DNA of 64,000 nt from Psychroserpens jangbogonensis. GTDB lineage: Bacteria > Bacteroidota > Bacteroidia > Flavobacteriales > Flavobacteriaceae. The translations under genes and the position numbers were made by a program. Positions 43,609-53,650 of this stretch are shown here, in pieces. The notes under the pieces were generated by a model, which worked only from the letters and a program-made list of their open reading frames with translations, searched no databases and was not told the origin of the DNA. The DNA lies in the NCBI RefSeq assembly GCF_000797465.1, contig NZ_JSWG01000009.1:248001-312000 (forward strand), read 5' to 3'. How positions within the stretch are numbered: position 1 is the stretch's first letter; every line of letters starts with the position of its first letter.

Positions 43609-44529
43609 ATGAATCTAAATAACAATAAAAATAATACTGATTTATCAGCTTCAAAAAATATCGCTAGAGGTTCTTTTGAAGAGACAAAGTTAGACGACGG
43701 ATTTTTCGTACTAACATATCAAAACGACACTAATGAAGTTCAAATTGCTGAACGTGAGATTGATAGTAGTTTTATTCAGTTTCACTTTTGTGTCAAGGGT
43801 TCTAGCGAGTTTATCTTCAATAATGGTGCTTATCGCCTTAAGATTGAGGAAGAGAACTCTTTGCTATTGTATAATCCACAGCGAGATTTGCCTATTCATT
43901 TAGAAGTACATTCGAAGTCTTGGTTGGTATCTGTATTGGTTTCTATAAAGAAATTTCACGGACTATTTTCTCAAGAGGCCGATTATATCACGTTTTTAAG
44001 TGATGATAATAAGGACAAGAAATATTATAAAGACGGAAAAATTTCTCCTTCAATGGCTATTTCTCTAAATCAAATCATTAATTATAATTTGAATAGTTCT
44101 ATTAAGAACCTCTATTTTAAAGGAAAAGGATTAGAATTATTGAGCTTGTATTTTAATAGGAGTGAAGATGCCGACATTGAACAATGTCCGTTTTTAGTTG
44201 ATGAAACGAATGTAATTAAAATAAGAAAAGCAAAGGATATCATTATTTCTAGAATGTCCGAGCCTCCAACTTTACACGCCCTTTCAGAAGAAATTGGTCT
44301 CAGTTTAAAAAAGTTAAAGGAAGGGTTTAAACAAATTTATGGTGATTCTGTATTTAGCTTTTTGTTTGATTATAAAATGGAAGTCGCCAGAAAACTATTA
44401 GAAGCAGGTGATCATAATGTAAATGAGGTCGGACTTAAAGTAGGTTACAGCACGTCAAGTCATTTTATTTCAGCATTTAAAAAGAAATATGGAACGACAC
44501 CAAAGAAGTATTTGATGTCGTTGAGTTAA
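43609..44529 (+). CDS. AraC-family transcriptional regulator
   Basis: The 306-residue protein has an N-terminal cupin-like sensor region (about 40-130, with IQFHFCVKGSSEFIFNNGAY) and a C-terminal AraC double helix-turn-helix (about 205-306; LHALSEEIGLSLKKLKEGFK and VGLKVGYSTSSHFISAFKKK, ending GTTPKKYLMSLS). It lies divergent to hemA and directly upstream of hemH, so it may set haem synthesis. The ligand is unknown. Regulation of these genes is inferred from position. Confidence 0.92.
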   Translation: MNLNNNKNNTDLSASKNIARGSFEETKLDDGFFVLTYQNDTNEVQIAEREIDSSFIQFHFCVKGSSEFIFNNGAYRLKIEEENSLLLYNPQRDLPIHLEVHSKSWLVSVLVSIKKFHGLFSQEADYITFLSDDNKDKKYYKDGKISPSMAISLNQIINYNLNSSIKNLYFKGKGLELLSLYFNRSEDADIEQCPFLVDETNVIKIRKAKDIIISRMSEPPTLHALSEEIGLSLKKLKEGFKQIYGDSVFSFLFDYKMEVARKLLEAGDHNVNEVGLKVGYSTSSHFISAFKKKYGTTPKKYLMSLS

Positions 44530-44592
44530 TTAAGCTTAAATAATACTATCGTATTTTTGCACAATAAAATTGCTAAAAGAAAAACAAATTAA

Positions 44593-45624
44593 ATGAAAGG
44601 AGTTTTACTCGTAAATTTAGGTTCACCAGATTCTCCGGAACCTAAAGATGTTAAAAAGTATTTAGGTGAATTCTTAATGGATGAACGTGTGATTGATGTG
44701 CCACTTTGGGCTAGAACATTACTCGTAAAAGGTATTATTTTAAATACACGTCCAAAAGCTTCTGCGAAAGCTTATAAAAAAATATGGTGGGAAGAAGGCT
44801 CTCCTTTAATCGTATTATCAGAACGATTGCAAAACAAGATTCAAAATCAAATTGACTTTCCAGTTGCTTTGGCTATGCGTTATGGAAGCATGACAATAAA
44901 AAATGGACTTCAAGAATTGGTTGATAAAGGTGTTGATGAGGTGTTTTTAATTCCGCTTTATCCTCAGTTTGCTATGGCAACAACAGAAACTATTTTGGTG
45001 TTGGCAGAAACCATTAGAAAAGAGCATTTTCCTCAATTAGCTATTCAAGATTTGAAAGCATTTTATAACAACACAAACTATATCAAAGTCTTATCTAACT
45101 CTGTTGCCAAGCATTTAGAAGGAAAGGATTATGAACATTTATTATTTTCTTATCATGGTGTTCCAGAACGTCATATTAGAAAAAGTGATATTACGAAATC
45201 GCATTGCAAAATTGATGGTAGTTGCTGCGCAACAGCATCTCCAACACATGAGTTTTGTTATAGACACCAATGTAAGGAGGTGACGCGATTAGTTGGTCAG
45301 GCCTTAAATCTTAAGGAAGGCACATTTTCTACTTCATTTCAATCACGATTAGGTTTCGATCCATGGTTGCAGCCTTATACAGATCGAACTATCGAAAGAT
45401 TAGGAAAAGAGGGAATCAAAAAGATGGCAATTGTTACTCCAGCATTTGTTAGTGATTGTTTAGAAACACTCGAAGAAATAGCGATGGAAGGTGAAGAAAT
45501 CTTTCACGAAATGGGAGGAAAAGACTTTATGACCATTCCATGTTTAAATGATGACAAAGAGTTTGTTGATTTGTTATCTGGTTGGATTAATGAATGGGCA
45601 TTATCTGAAACCGTTAAGGCATAA
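44593..45624 (+). CDS. hemH: Ferrochelatase
   Basis: HemH inserts Fe2+ into protoporphyrin IX, the last step. The 343-residue protein has the N-terminal VNLGSPDSPEPKDVKKYL, the catalytic His in SYHGVPERHIRKSD, and the conserved Glu in CLETLEEIAMEG. A Cys-rich insert (CKIDGSCCATASPTHEFC) may matter for a metal site. It overlaps the MATE gene by one base. A weak -7 element TATTTTTG lies upstream near 44551. Confidence 0.97.
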   Translation: MKGVLLVNLGSPDSPEPKDVKKYLGEFLMDERVIDVPLWARTLLVKGIILNTRPKASAKAYKKIWWEEGSPLIVLSERLQNKIQNQIDFPVALAMRYGSMTIKNGLQELVDKGVDEVFLIPLYPQFAMATTETILVLAETIRKEHFPQLAIQDLKAFYNNTNYIKVLSNSVAKHLEGKDYEHLLFSYHGVPERHIRKSDITKSHCKIDGSCCATASPTHEFCYRHQCKEVTRLVGQALNLKEGTFSTSFQSRLGFDPWLQPYTDRTIERLGKEGIKKMAIVTPAFVSDCLETLEEIAMEGEEIFHEMGGKDFMTIPCLNDDKEFVDLLSGWINEWALSETVKA

Positions 45625-46976
45625 TGGCAAAAACGGCTTCAAAAGATTTAGGAACTCAGCCTATAGGTAAGCTACTTATTAAACAGGCTGTTCCTGCATC
45701 TATTGGAATCTTAGTTATGTCACTCAATATTTTGGTGGACACTATTTTTGTCGGACAATGGATTGGTTCAACAGCTATAGCGGCCATTAATGTTGTACTT
45801 CCTGTTTCTTTTTTCATTGCGGCTCTTGGTATGAGTATTGGCGTAGGAGGTTCTTCTATTATTTCAAGAGCATTAGGCGCGAATAATGTTAACAAAGCAC
45901 TACAAACGTTTGGAAACCAAATTACACTAACGCTACTATTTACAGTGTTATTAATTATTCCTGGCCTCTTATTTGTGGATGATATTATTCCTGTGTTTGG
46001 AGGTAAAGGAGCCATTTTTGAACCAGCAAAAATCTATTATACTATTGTACTTTATGGGATTCCGTTCTTAGCACTTTGTATGATGGGAAATACTGTTATA
46101 CGAGCAGAAGGGAAACCTAAATTCGCTATGTATGCCATGATGATTCCGTCGGTAGGGAATTTGGTATTGGACTATGTCTTTATAAACTTAATGGACCTAG
46201 GAATGGCTGGAGCCGCTTGGGCTTCGACAATATCATATCTACTTTGTTTTTTGTTTGTCTTTTGGTATTTCATGTCTAAAAATTCAGATTTAAAACTAAA
46301 TAAGTGCCAATTTAATTTGAAACTTCCTATCGTAAAAGAAATAGGTTCTTTAGGATTCGTCACACTTTCTAGACAAGCTGTTGTTAGTATCACCTATTTA
46401 TTCATGAATAATATTTTATATGATCTTGGAGGAGAAACTTCAGTAACTGCTTATGCTATTGTTGGGCGAATGCTCATGTTTGCCTTATTTCCTGTTTTTG
46501 GTATTACTCAAGGGTTCTTACCTATTGCCGGTTTTAACTATGGAGCCAATCAATATGAACGTGTTAAAGAAGCCATAGCTACAGCATTAAAATATGCAGC
46601 AGCTTTAGCTACCTTAGTGTTTATTATGTTGATGATATTTCCAGAAGAAATTACAAGATTATTCACTACTGATGCAGAAGTCATTAAAGAAACGCCTTCA
46701 GCAATGCGTTGGGTATTTGCTGCTACTCCAATTATTGCTATCCAGCTCATTGGAGCCGCGTATTTTCAAGCTGTGGGAAAAGCAATTCCGGCTTTATTAT
46801 TAACATTAACACGTCAAGGGTTTTTCTTTATTCCATTGATTTTTATTTTACCAAAGTATTTTGGCGAACTAGGTGTTTGGATGTCTTTCCCAATTTCAGA
46901 TGTGTTATCTACTATTGTAACTGCCTTATTTTTACATCGTGAAGTGAAGTTAAAATTGAGTAAGACGACTGCATAA
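45624..46976 (+). CDS. MATE-family efflux transporter
   Basis: The 450-residue protein has twelve predicted membrane segments in two repeats and MATE features such as GTQPIGKLLIKQAVPASIG at the start and the NILVDTIFVGQWIG helix. Family members expel cationic drugs or metabolites by H+ or Na+ antiport. It starts on the last base of the hemH stop, so it is co-expressed with it. A porphyrin-protective role is possible but unproven. Confidence 0.93.
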   Translation: MAKTASKDLGTQPIGKLLIKQAVPASIGILVMSLNILVDTIFVGQWIGSTAIAAINVVLPVSFFIAALGMSIGVGGSSIISRALGANNVNKALQTFGNQITLTLLFTVLLIIPGLLFVDDIIPVFGGKGAIFEPAKIYYTIVLYGIPFLALCMMGNTVIRAEGKPKFAMYAMMIPSVGNLVLDYVFINLMDLGMAGAAWASTISYLLCFLFVFWYFMSKNSDLKLNKCQFNLKLPIVKEIGSLGFVTLSRQAVVSITYLFMNNILYDLGGETSVTAYAIVGRMLMFALFPVFGITQGFLPIAGFNYGANQYERVKEAIATALKYAAALATLVFIMLMIFPEEITRLFTTDAEVIKETPSAMRWVFAATPIIAIQLIGAAYFQAVGKAIPALLLTLTRQGFFFIPLIFILPKYFGELGVWMSFPISDVLSTIVTALFLHREVKLKLSKTTA

Positions 46977-47023
46977 TATTTTTTTATGCTTATTTTTATG
47001 CAACTAACAAACCCACCTTTATA

Positions 47024-50000
47024 ATGAGATTATTTACCCTTCTTTTTTGCCTTTTTTTTATTGGAAATTTCACACAATTAGAAGCCCAATCTTTTGACGA
47101 ATCACAATACGATGCTTTAGAATATCGACTACTCGGACCTTTTCGCGGTGGACGAAGTGCTGCTGTGACAGGAGTTCCTAATAAACCTAATTTATATTAT
47201 TTTGGTTCTACAGGTGGAGGGATTTGGAAAACGCTGGATGGAGGTCGAAGTTGGGAAAATATTTCTGATGGATTTTTTGGTGGAAGTATTGGAGCGATTA
47301 CTGTTTCAAAAAGTGATCCTAACGTCATATATGTAGGAGGTGGTGAAAAAACGGTTCGTGGTAATGTGTCTTCAGGTTATGGCATTTGGAAAAGTGTTGA
47401 TGCGGGAAAAACTTGGACTTCAGCTGGACTAAAAAATTCACGCCACGTTCCAAGAATTGCTGTTGATCCAACTGATCATAATGTGGTGTATGCAGGTGTT
47501 TTGGGAAACATCTATAAGCCAACACAAGATCGTGGTGTTTATAAAAGTATTGATGGCGGAAAAACCTGGAAGAAAACATTGTTTGCGAACGAGCAAGCTG
47601 GAGTTGTAGACTTATTAATAGATCCGACTAATCCAAGAATATTATACGCTTCAACATGGAGAGTGCAACGTACGCCTTATAGTTTGAGTTCAGGAGGTGA
47701 GGGTTCAGCACTATGGAAAAGTACAGATAAAGGAGAAACTTGGACAGAGATTTCAACTAATGAAGGGTTTCCTGAAGGGACTTTAGGTATCATTGGTGTA
47801 ACTGTGTCACCAGTAAATAATCAACGTGTTTGGGCCATTGTAGAAAATAAAGATAAAGGTGGTTTATACAGAAGTGAGGATGGAGGAGAAACTTGGTCAC
47901 AAGTGAATAGCGAACGGAAATTACGTCAACGTGCATGGTATTACACAAGATTATATGCAGACACAAAAGATGAAGACGTGGTTTATGTTTTAAATGTACG
48001 TTACCATAAAAGTACAGATGGTGGAAAATCATTCAGTACGTATAATGCACCACATGGAGACCACCATGATTTATGGATTGCTCCAGAAGATCCAAATCGA
48101 ATGATTATTGGTGATGATGGTGGAGCACAAATCACATACGATGGAGGAGAAACTTGGAGCACCTATCACAATCAACCAACATCGCAATTTTATCGGGTAA
48201 CAACAGATAACCATTTTCCATATCGTATCTATGCAGCTCAACAAGATAATTCAACAATTAGAATTCCTCACAGAACAGATGGTTGGTCAATTACTGATGA
48301 TGATTGGGAATCTACAGCTGGAGGAGAATCTGCTCATATAGCTATAGATCCAGAAGACAATGATATCATTTATGGAGGAAGTTACGATGGGTTTTTAACA
48401 AGAGTAAATCACAAAAGGGGAACGGTTAGAGCTATTAATGTATGGCCTGATAATCCAATGGGTCATGGTGCAGAAGGCATGAAATATCGTTTTCAGTGGA
48501 ATTTTCCTATTATATTTTCGAAGCATAATCCAGATCGTTTATATACCTTTTCTCAACATGTACATGTAACGGAAAACGAAGGGCAATCATGGGAAATTAT
48601 AAGTCCGGATTTAACGAGAAATGATCCTGAAAAACTAAAATCTTCAGGAGGGCCAATAACGCAAGATAATACGTCTGTAGAATATTACTGTACCATTTTT
48701 GCAGCTCAAGAATCACCTATCACTGAAGGCTTACTTTGGGTAGGAAGTGATGACGGGTTAATTCATGTAACGAAAGATGGTGGACAAAATTGGGAAAATG
48801 TTACACCTAAAGGGATGCCAGAATGGATGATGATCAATAGTATTGAACCAAGTGCTTACGATGCTGGAACATGTTACGTAGCAGGAACAAAATACAAAAC
48901 AGGAGATTTTGCACCTTACTTATACAAAACTACAGACTACGGAAAAACATGGAAGAAAATCACGAATGGTATTAATTCAGAACACTTCACTAGAGTATTA
49001 AGAGAAGATCCTAAAAAGAAGGGATTGTTGTATGCAGGTACAGAAACTGGGATGTACATTTCGTTTAATGATGGTGTAAACTGGCAACCATTTCAGTTAA
49101 ACCTTCCAATTGTCCCAATTACAGATTTAGCTATAAAGGATAATAATTTAATTGTGGCAACACAAGGACGAAGCCTTTGGATAATTGATGATTTGACAGT
49201 GTTACATCAATTGAATGGCTCAGATTCTCAAGACAATAAATTATTTAAACCAAAAGACACCTATAGAATATTAGGTGGCTATAATAAAAACAGTAAAACT
49301 TCGGGTACGAACCATCCAAATGGGATAATGACTTATTTCAATCTTAAAGATTATGATAAAGAAAATGATGAGGTTTCTTTAACTTATTTTGATCAAAAAG
49401 GAGACACCATAAAAACGTATGCTACTAAGAATAAAAAGAAGAATAAACTTGAGGTTAAAAAGGGTATGAATCAATTTATTTGGGACATGACTTATGAAGG
49501 TGCTGAAAAACTAGATGGTATGATTTTTTGGTGGGCAAGTTTAGATGGCCCAGTTGCAATTCCTGGAACGTACAAAGTGCATCTTAATATAAATGGAACT
49601 GCAATACCACAATCGTTTAATATTGTTGCAGATCAGCGAGCCGAAAGTACTCAGACAGATATGCAAAAGCAATTTGATTTTATTACTGATGTCAATAAAA
49701 CAATAGATAATGCTCATAAATCTATTAAGAAAATTAGAAATATAAAAGAACAGCTTTCTGCATTTGAGACTCAATACGAGGGCAATGAAGACCTGAAAGA
49801 TTTATTAGAGAAGGCAAAAAAATTAAAAGAAGACTTTACTAAAATTGAAGAAGCTTTATATCAAACTAAAAACAGAAGTCGTCAAGACCCATTAAATTTC
49901 CCAATTAGATTAACTAATAAACTAGGACATTTAAACGCTTTGGTAAGTATGGGAGATTTTGCACCTACAGATCAAGACATTGTTGTGAAAAATGAATTAA

Positions 50001-50116
50001 CAGCCGAAATTAAAACCCAATTAGATGCTTTTGATGCTTTAATAAGTAATGAAATTAGTGCATTTAATGCAGCTTTTAATACTAAGGAATTGAACTATTT
50101 ATTTGTTGAAAACTAA
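47024..50116 (+). CDS. Secreted sortilin/BNR-repeat beta-propeller protein
   Basis: The 1030-residue protein has a signal peptide (1-22, ending LEAQ) and about eleven Asp-box/BNR repeats such as IWKTLDGGRSWENIS, IWKSVDAGKTW, VYKSIDGGKTWK and LYKTTDYGKTWKK, spread over residues 60-700. They form the VPS10/sortilin-type beta propeller found in many Bacteroidota exoproteins called glycosyl hydrolases. The C-terminal third is an Ig-like and helical region (residues about 790-1030); no T9SS sorting motif was seen. No glycosidase motif is certain, so a catalytic role should not be assumed. It has its own reading unit before hemJ. Confidence 0.9.
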   Translation: MRLFTLLFCLFFIGNFTQLEAQSFDESQYDALEYRLLGPFRGGRSAAVTGVPNKPNLYYFGSTGGGIWKTLDGGRSWENISDGFFGGSIGAITVSKSDPNVIYVGGGEKTVRGNVSSGYGIWKSVDAGKTWTSAGLKNSRHVPRIAVDPTDHNVVYAGVLGNIYKPTQDRGVYKSIDGGKTWKKTLFANEQAGVVDLLIDPTNPRILYASTWRVQRTPYSLSSGGEGSALWKSTDKGETWTEISTNEGFPEGTLGIIGVTVSPVNNQRVWAIVENKDKGGLYRSEDGGETWSQVNSERKLRQRAWYYTRLYADTKDEDVVYVLNVRYHKSTDGGKSFSTYNAPHGDHHDLWIAPEDPNRMIIGDDGGAQITYDGGETWSTYHNQPTSQFYRVTTDNHFPYRIYAAQQDNSTIRIPHRTDGWSITDDDWESTAGGESAHIAIDPEDNDIIYGGSYDGFLTRVNHKRGTVRAINVWPDNPMGHGAEGMKYRFQWNFPIIFSKHNPDRLYTFSQHVHVTENEGQSWEIISPDLTRNDPEKLKSSGGPITQDNTSVEYYCTIFAAQESPITEGLLWVGSDDGLIHVTKDGGQNWENVTPKGMPEWMMINSIEPSAYDAGTCYVAGTKYKTGDFAPYLYKTTDYGKTWKKITNGINSEHFTRVLREDPKKKGLLYAGTETGMYISFNDGVNWQPFQLNLPIVPITDLAIKDNNLIVATQGRSLWIIDDLTVLHQLNGSDSQDNKLFKPKDTYRILGGYNKNSKTSGTNHPNGIMTYFNLKDYDKENDEVSLTYFDQKGDTIKTYATKNKKKNKLEVKKGMNQFIWDMTYEGAEKLDGMIFWWASLDGPVAIPGTYKVHLNINGTAIPQSFNIVADQRAESTQTDMQKQFDFITDVNKTIDNAHKSIKKIRNIKEQLSAFETQYEGNEDLKDLLEKAKKLKEDFTKIEEALYQTKNRSRQDPLNFPIRLTNKLGHLNALVSMGDFAPTDQDIVVKNELTAEIKTQLDAFDALISNEISAFNAAFNTKELNYLFVEN

Positions 50117-50664
50117 TGGAATATTACAACTATATAAAGGCTTTACATCTCATTTTTGTGGTGACTTGGTTTGCAGGTTTGTTTTACATTCCTAGACTTT
50201 TTGTATATCAAATAGAAGCTTTTCATAAGCCATCTCCTGAAAAGGAAATTCTAGGCAAACAACTTAAGTTAATGGCTAAGCGCTTGTGGAATATTATAAC
50301 TTGGCCTTCAGCAATTTTAGCTACCATCTTTGCAATTTGGTTAATTTTATTACAGCCAGTTTGGTTAGAGCAACCTTGGATGCAGGTCAAACTGGCTTTT
50401 GTTGCATTGTTGATTTTTTACCATTTGAAAACACATCAATATTACAATCAGCTTCAACGTGATGACGTAATGAAATCTTCTAGTTTTATGAGGCTTTGGA
50501 ATGAAGGCGCCACATTTATATTGTTTGCTGTTGTATTTCTTGTAATTCTTAAGAGTGCAATTAATTGGGTATTTGGTGTTCTTGGAATTTTAGTACTTGG
50601 AGTTTTATTAATGTTAGGCTTTAAAGTATATAAAAATATAAGAAGCAAAAATCCAGATGCATAA
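50116..50664 (+). CDS. hemJ: Protoporphyrinogen IX oxidase HemJ
   Basis: HemJ oxidises protoporphyrinogen IX to protoporphyrin IX in the inner membrane. The 182-residue protein has four membrane helices, the conserved His in YIKALHLIFVVTWFAGLFY and Lys in WMQVKLAFVALLIFYH, and RLWNIITWPSA. It starts on the last base of the previous stop codon. It fills the step between hemF and hemH for the haem block. Confidence 0.94.
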   Translation: MEYYNYIKALHLIFVVTWFAGLFYIPRLFVYQIEAFHKPSPEKEILGKQLKLMAKRLWNIITWPSAILATIFAIWLILLQPVWLEQPWMQVKLAFVALLIFYHLKTHQYYNQLQRDDVMKSSSFMRLWNEGATFILFAVVFLVILKSAINWVFGVLGILVLGVLLMLGFKVYKNIRSKNPDA

Positions 50665-50726
50665 CATTGGCTTAATTATTGTTACATTTAAACGAATAAT
50701 TACCTAGATTCATTACAAATTTTCAG

Positions 50727-52181
50727 ATGAGGTTAAAAAAACTGTCTTTACGCGTTCGTATCTTTTTTGCCATGATATTATTGGTGCTTATTGCTTCTAT
50801 TTTGATTGCAGCCGTTACCATTTATCAATACAACGAAGAAGCCAGAGACTATCATAAAGAGAGGCTAGAACGTAAAGAACGCGCTATTATTAGTGATATT
50901 AATTATGTTATAAAGGAAACTACATATCCAATTGAAACCGAAAAAATACCACTCATTTTTAAGGATGATATCTATAGAATAGCCGCTATTCACGGTCTAA
51001 AGATTAACTTATACGATTTAGATGGCACACTGTTAAAATCATCTAAAGCTAGCTTCACAAGAGACACTATTTTACAATGTATCGATGTTGATGTCCTTAA
51101 TGCGATTTCGAATACTGCCGAACATAGGTATGTGGTTAAAAACAGAAAGAATGGAGAGACATTTCAGTCGTCTTACACTTACATATATGATTCGAAATCT
51201 AAGGCTTTAGCCATTTTAAATTTACCTTATTTAGAAAATGATGACTTTTTAAATAAAGAGCTCATCGAGTTTTTAGAACGATTAGGTTATGCATATTTAT
51301 TTATGATGCTTATTGCCATCATTTTAGCTTTACTGCTGTCAAAGTACATTACAAGTACCTTAAAAACTATTGCTGATAAAATCAATGAGACACGTTTAGA
51401 AAAACGCAACAAAAAGATTGATGTTGAGTCTTCGAGCGAAGAAATATCAACTTTGGTTAACTCATATAATAGCATGATAGATGAGTTAGAAGAAAGTGCA
51501 GTTCAATTAGCTACGAGTGAGCGTGAGCAGGCGTGGAGGGAAATGGCAAAGCAAGTTGCTCATGAAATTAAAAACCCATTAACTCCAATGCGATTGAGTG
51601 TACAAAGTTTTCAGCGTAAGTTTAATCCTGAAGACGAAAACATTCATCAAAAAGTTGATGAATACAGTAAGACACTTATTCAGCAAATTGATACAATGAG
51701 TTCTATAGCATCTGCATTTTCAAACTTTGCAAAAATGCCAGCACAAAAGAATGAAACACTCAATGTCACGAATATTGTAAAATTAGCATTGGATATTTTT
51801 AGCGAAGATTACATTGAGTTTTCTTCAGATAATCACGAACTCATGGCGAGTTTTGATCGTACACAGTTAATTAGGGTTCTTACCAACTTAGTCAAAAATG
51901 GAATTCAGGCTATTCCACATGATAAAGAAGATCCAAAGATTGAGGTTAAGGTAACTTCCAAAAACGATATGGTAGTAATAACAGTTGAAGATAATGGGAT
52001 AGGTATTTCTCCTGAAAATGAAAGCAAGATTTTTGAACCTAAATTCACGACTAAAACTAGTGGAATGGGACTAGGACTCGCGATGGTAAAAAATATTGTT
52101 GAAACTTATAAAGGAAGTATTACCTTTACATCTCAATACGGAATTGGAACAACTTTTTCTGTAACTTTTCCAAAAATATAA
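50727..52181 (+). CDS. Orphan sensor histidine kinase
   Basis: The 484-residue kinase has a first helix at about 12-33, a periplasmic sensor loop (about 34-185), a second helix (about 187-207), a HAMP-like linker, the phospho-acceptor H279 in AHEIKNPLTPMRL and an ATPase domain with LTNLVKNGIQAIP (N box), VEDNGIGI, and GMGLGLAMV. It is similar to NtrY-type kinases. No response regulator lies nearby. It precedes the enoyl-CoA hydratase by 12 nt. Confidence 0.93.
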   Translation: MRLKKLSLRVRIFFAMILLVLIASILIAAVTIYQYNEEARDYHKERLERKERAIISDINYVIKETTYPIETEKIPLIFKDDIYRIAAIHGLKINLYDLDGTLLKSSKASFTRDTILQCIDVDVLNAISNTAEHRYVVKNRKNGETFQSSYTYIYDSKSKALAILNLPYLENDDFLNKELIEFLERLGYAYLFMMLIAIILALLLSKYITSTLKTIADKINETRLEKRNKKIDVESSSEEISTLVNSYNSMIDELEESAVQLATSEREQAWREMAKQVAHEIKNPLTPMRLSVQSFQRKFNPEDENIHQKVDEYSKTLIQQIDTMSSIASAFSNFAKMPAQKNETLNVTNIVKLALDIFSEDYIEFSSDNHELMASFDRTQLIRVLTNLVKNGIQAIPHDKEDPKIEVKVTSKNDMVVITVEDNGIGISPENESKIFEPKFTTKTSGMGLGLAMVKNIVETYKGSITFTSQYGIGTTFSVTFPKI

Positions 52182-52193
52182 CTGTAAATTATT

Positions 52194-52976
52194 ATGAGTT
52201 ACGATAATATTCTAACGAACACTGAAGGTGGTATTACTACAATTACCATTAATCGTCCAAATAAACTTAATGCATTAAATAAGGATACGATACAAGAGTT
52301 GCATGACGCTTTTAGCGACGCCAATAAAGACAAAAGTACTAAAGTCATTATTATCACAGGAAGTGGTGAAAAAGCTTTTGTAGCTGGTGCAGATATAAGT
52401 GAGTTTGCTGATTTTGATGTAAAACAAGGCGGTAAATTAGCTGCTAAAGGACAGGAGTTATTATTTGATTTCGTAGAAAACTTATCGACACCTGTAATTG
52501 CCGCTGTTAATGGTTTTGCATTAGGTGGAGGTTTAGAATTGGCAATGGCTTGTCATTTTAGAATTGCTAGTTCAAATGCTAAAATGGGTTTACCAGAAGT
52601 CTCTCTAGGAGTTATTCCAGGTTATGGTGGCACACAACGTTTACCTCAACTTGTAGGTAAGGGTCGCGCTATGGAAATGGTTATGACTGCTGGAATGATT
52701 GATGCTAACCAAGCATTGAATTATGGATTAGTAAATCATGTGACTTCAGAAGATGAATTAATACCTTTTACTGAAAAAATTGCTAGTAGAATCATGCGAA
52801 ATTCTACAGTAGCAATTAAAGCTGCAATCAAATCTATAAATGCAAACTTTAAAGATGGAGTTGATGGTTATAAAACTGAAATTAAACAGTTTGGTAAATG
52901 TTTTGGGACAGAAGACTTTAATGAAGGCACTACAGCCTTTTTAGAAAAAAGAAAGGCAGAATTTCCAGGGAAATAA
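52194..52976 (+). CDS. Enoyl-CoA hydratase/isomerase
   Basis: The 260-residue crotonase-fold enzyme adds water to trans-2-enoyl-CoA or shifts its double bond. The oxyanion-hole motif AVNGFALGGGLELAMACHFR and the second Glu region GLPEVSLGVIPGYGGTQRLP are both present, which suggests a true hydratase. The substrate chain length is not clear. Confidence 0.95.
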   Translation: MSYDNILTNTEGGITTITINRPNKLNALNKDTIQELHDAFSDANKDKSTKVIIITGSGEKAFVAGADISEFADFDVKQGGKLAAKGQELLFDFVENLSTPVIAAVNGFALGGGLELAMACHFRIASSNAKMGLPEVSLGVIPGYGGTQRLPQLVGKGRAMEMVMTAGMIDANQALNYGLVNHVTSEDELIPFTEKIASRIMRNSTVAIKAAIKSINANFKDGVDGYKTEIKQFGKCFGTEDFNEGTTAFLEKRKAEFPGK

Positions 52977-52990
52977 CACAATAATAATTT

Positions 52991-53650
52991 TTATTGTTCT
53001 CCATTCCATTCGGCATGAAATTGACCTAAAAACCCTTCCATATAGTTGTGTCTATTTAACGCAATTTGTTTTCCGGTTTTGGTATTCATTCGATCTTTTA
53101 ATAAGAGTAACTTTTCATAGAAATGATTTATAGTTGGTGCTGTTGAAGCTTTATAGGCTTCTTTAGTCATGTTTAAATCAGGTTGTATGGAAGGGTCATA
53201 TAGTTTACGATTTTTATAACCACCATAATTAAATGTTCTTGCAATTCCAATAGCTCCAAGAGCATCTAATCTATCCGCATCTTGAACAACATCTAGTTCT
53301 ATTGAAGAAAATTTACGTGCTACATTTCCGCCTTTAAAAGATACATTTTCAATAATCTTTACAACATGCTCAATAGCTACGGAGTCTACATTTATACCAA
53401 ATAAAAACTCACGTGCTTTTTGTGGACCAATAGCGTCATCGCCATTATGAAATTTACTATCAGCAATATCGTGTAGCAACGCTCCAAGGGAAACGATATA
53501 GAGTTCTACATCTTCTTTTTTAGAAATGAGCAAAGCGTTTTTATAAACTCTTTCAATATGGAACCAATCATGACCACCTTCTGCAGACTCTAAGGTTTTT
53601 TTTACAAAAGTTTCTGTTAGTTGTATATGATGAATTTGGTCTTTTGTCAT
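52991..53650 (-). CDS. HD-domain phosphohydrolase
   Basis: The 219-residue protein has the HD motifs: GHDWFHIERVY at about 24-34 and ALLHDIADSKFH, then a later Asp in VVQDADRLDALGAIGIART. It should be a metal-dependent phosphohydrolase; nucleotide or other phosphate ester substrates are possible. It starts on the last base of the upstream acyltransferase stop. Confidence 0.92.
   Translation of the reverse strand: MTKDQIHHIQLTETFVKKTLESAEGGHDWFHIERVYKNALLISKKEDVELYIVSLGALLHDIADSKFHNGDDAIGPQKAREFLFGINVDSVAIEHVVKIIENVSFKGGNVARKFSSIELDVVQDADRLDALGAIGIARTFNYGGYKNRKLYDPSIQPDLNMTKEAYKASTAPTINHFYEKLLLLKDRMNTKTGKQIALNRHNYMEGFLGQFHAEWNGEQ

Noticed and set aside
47325-48032. Minus-strand ORFs opposite the BNR-repeat protein
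   Set aside because: They are shadows of the repeated coding sequence; they lack start signals and have implausible His/Leu-rich composition.
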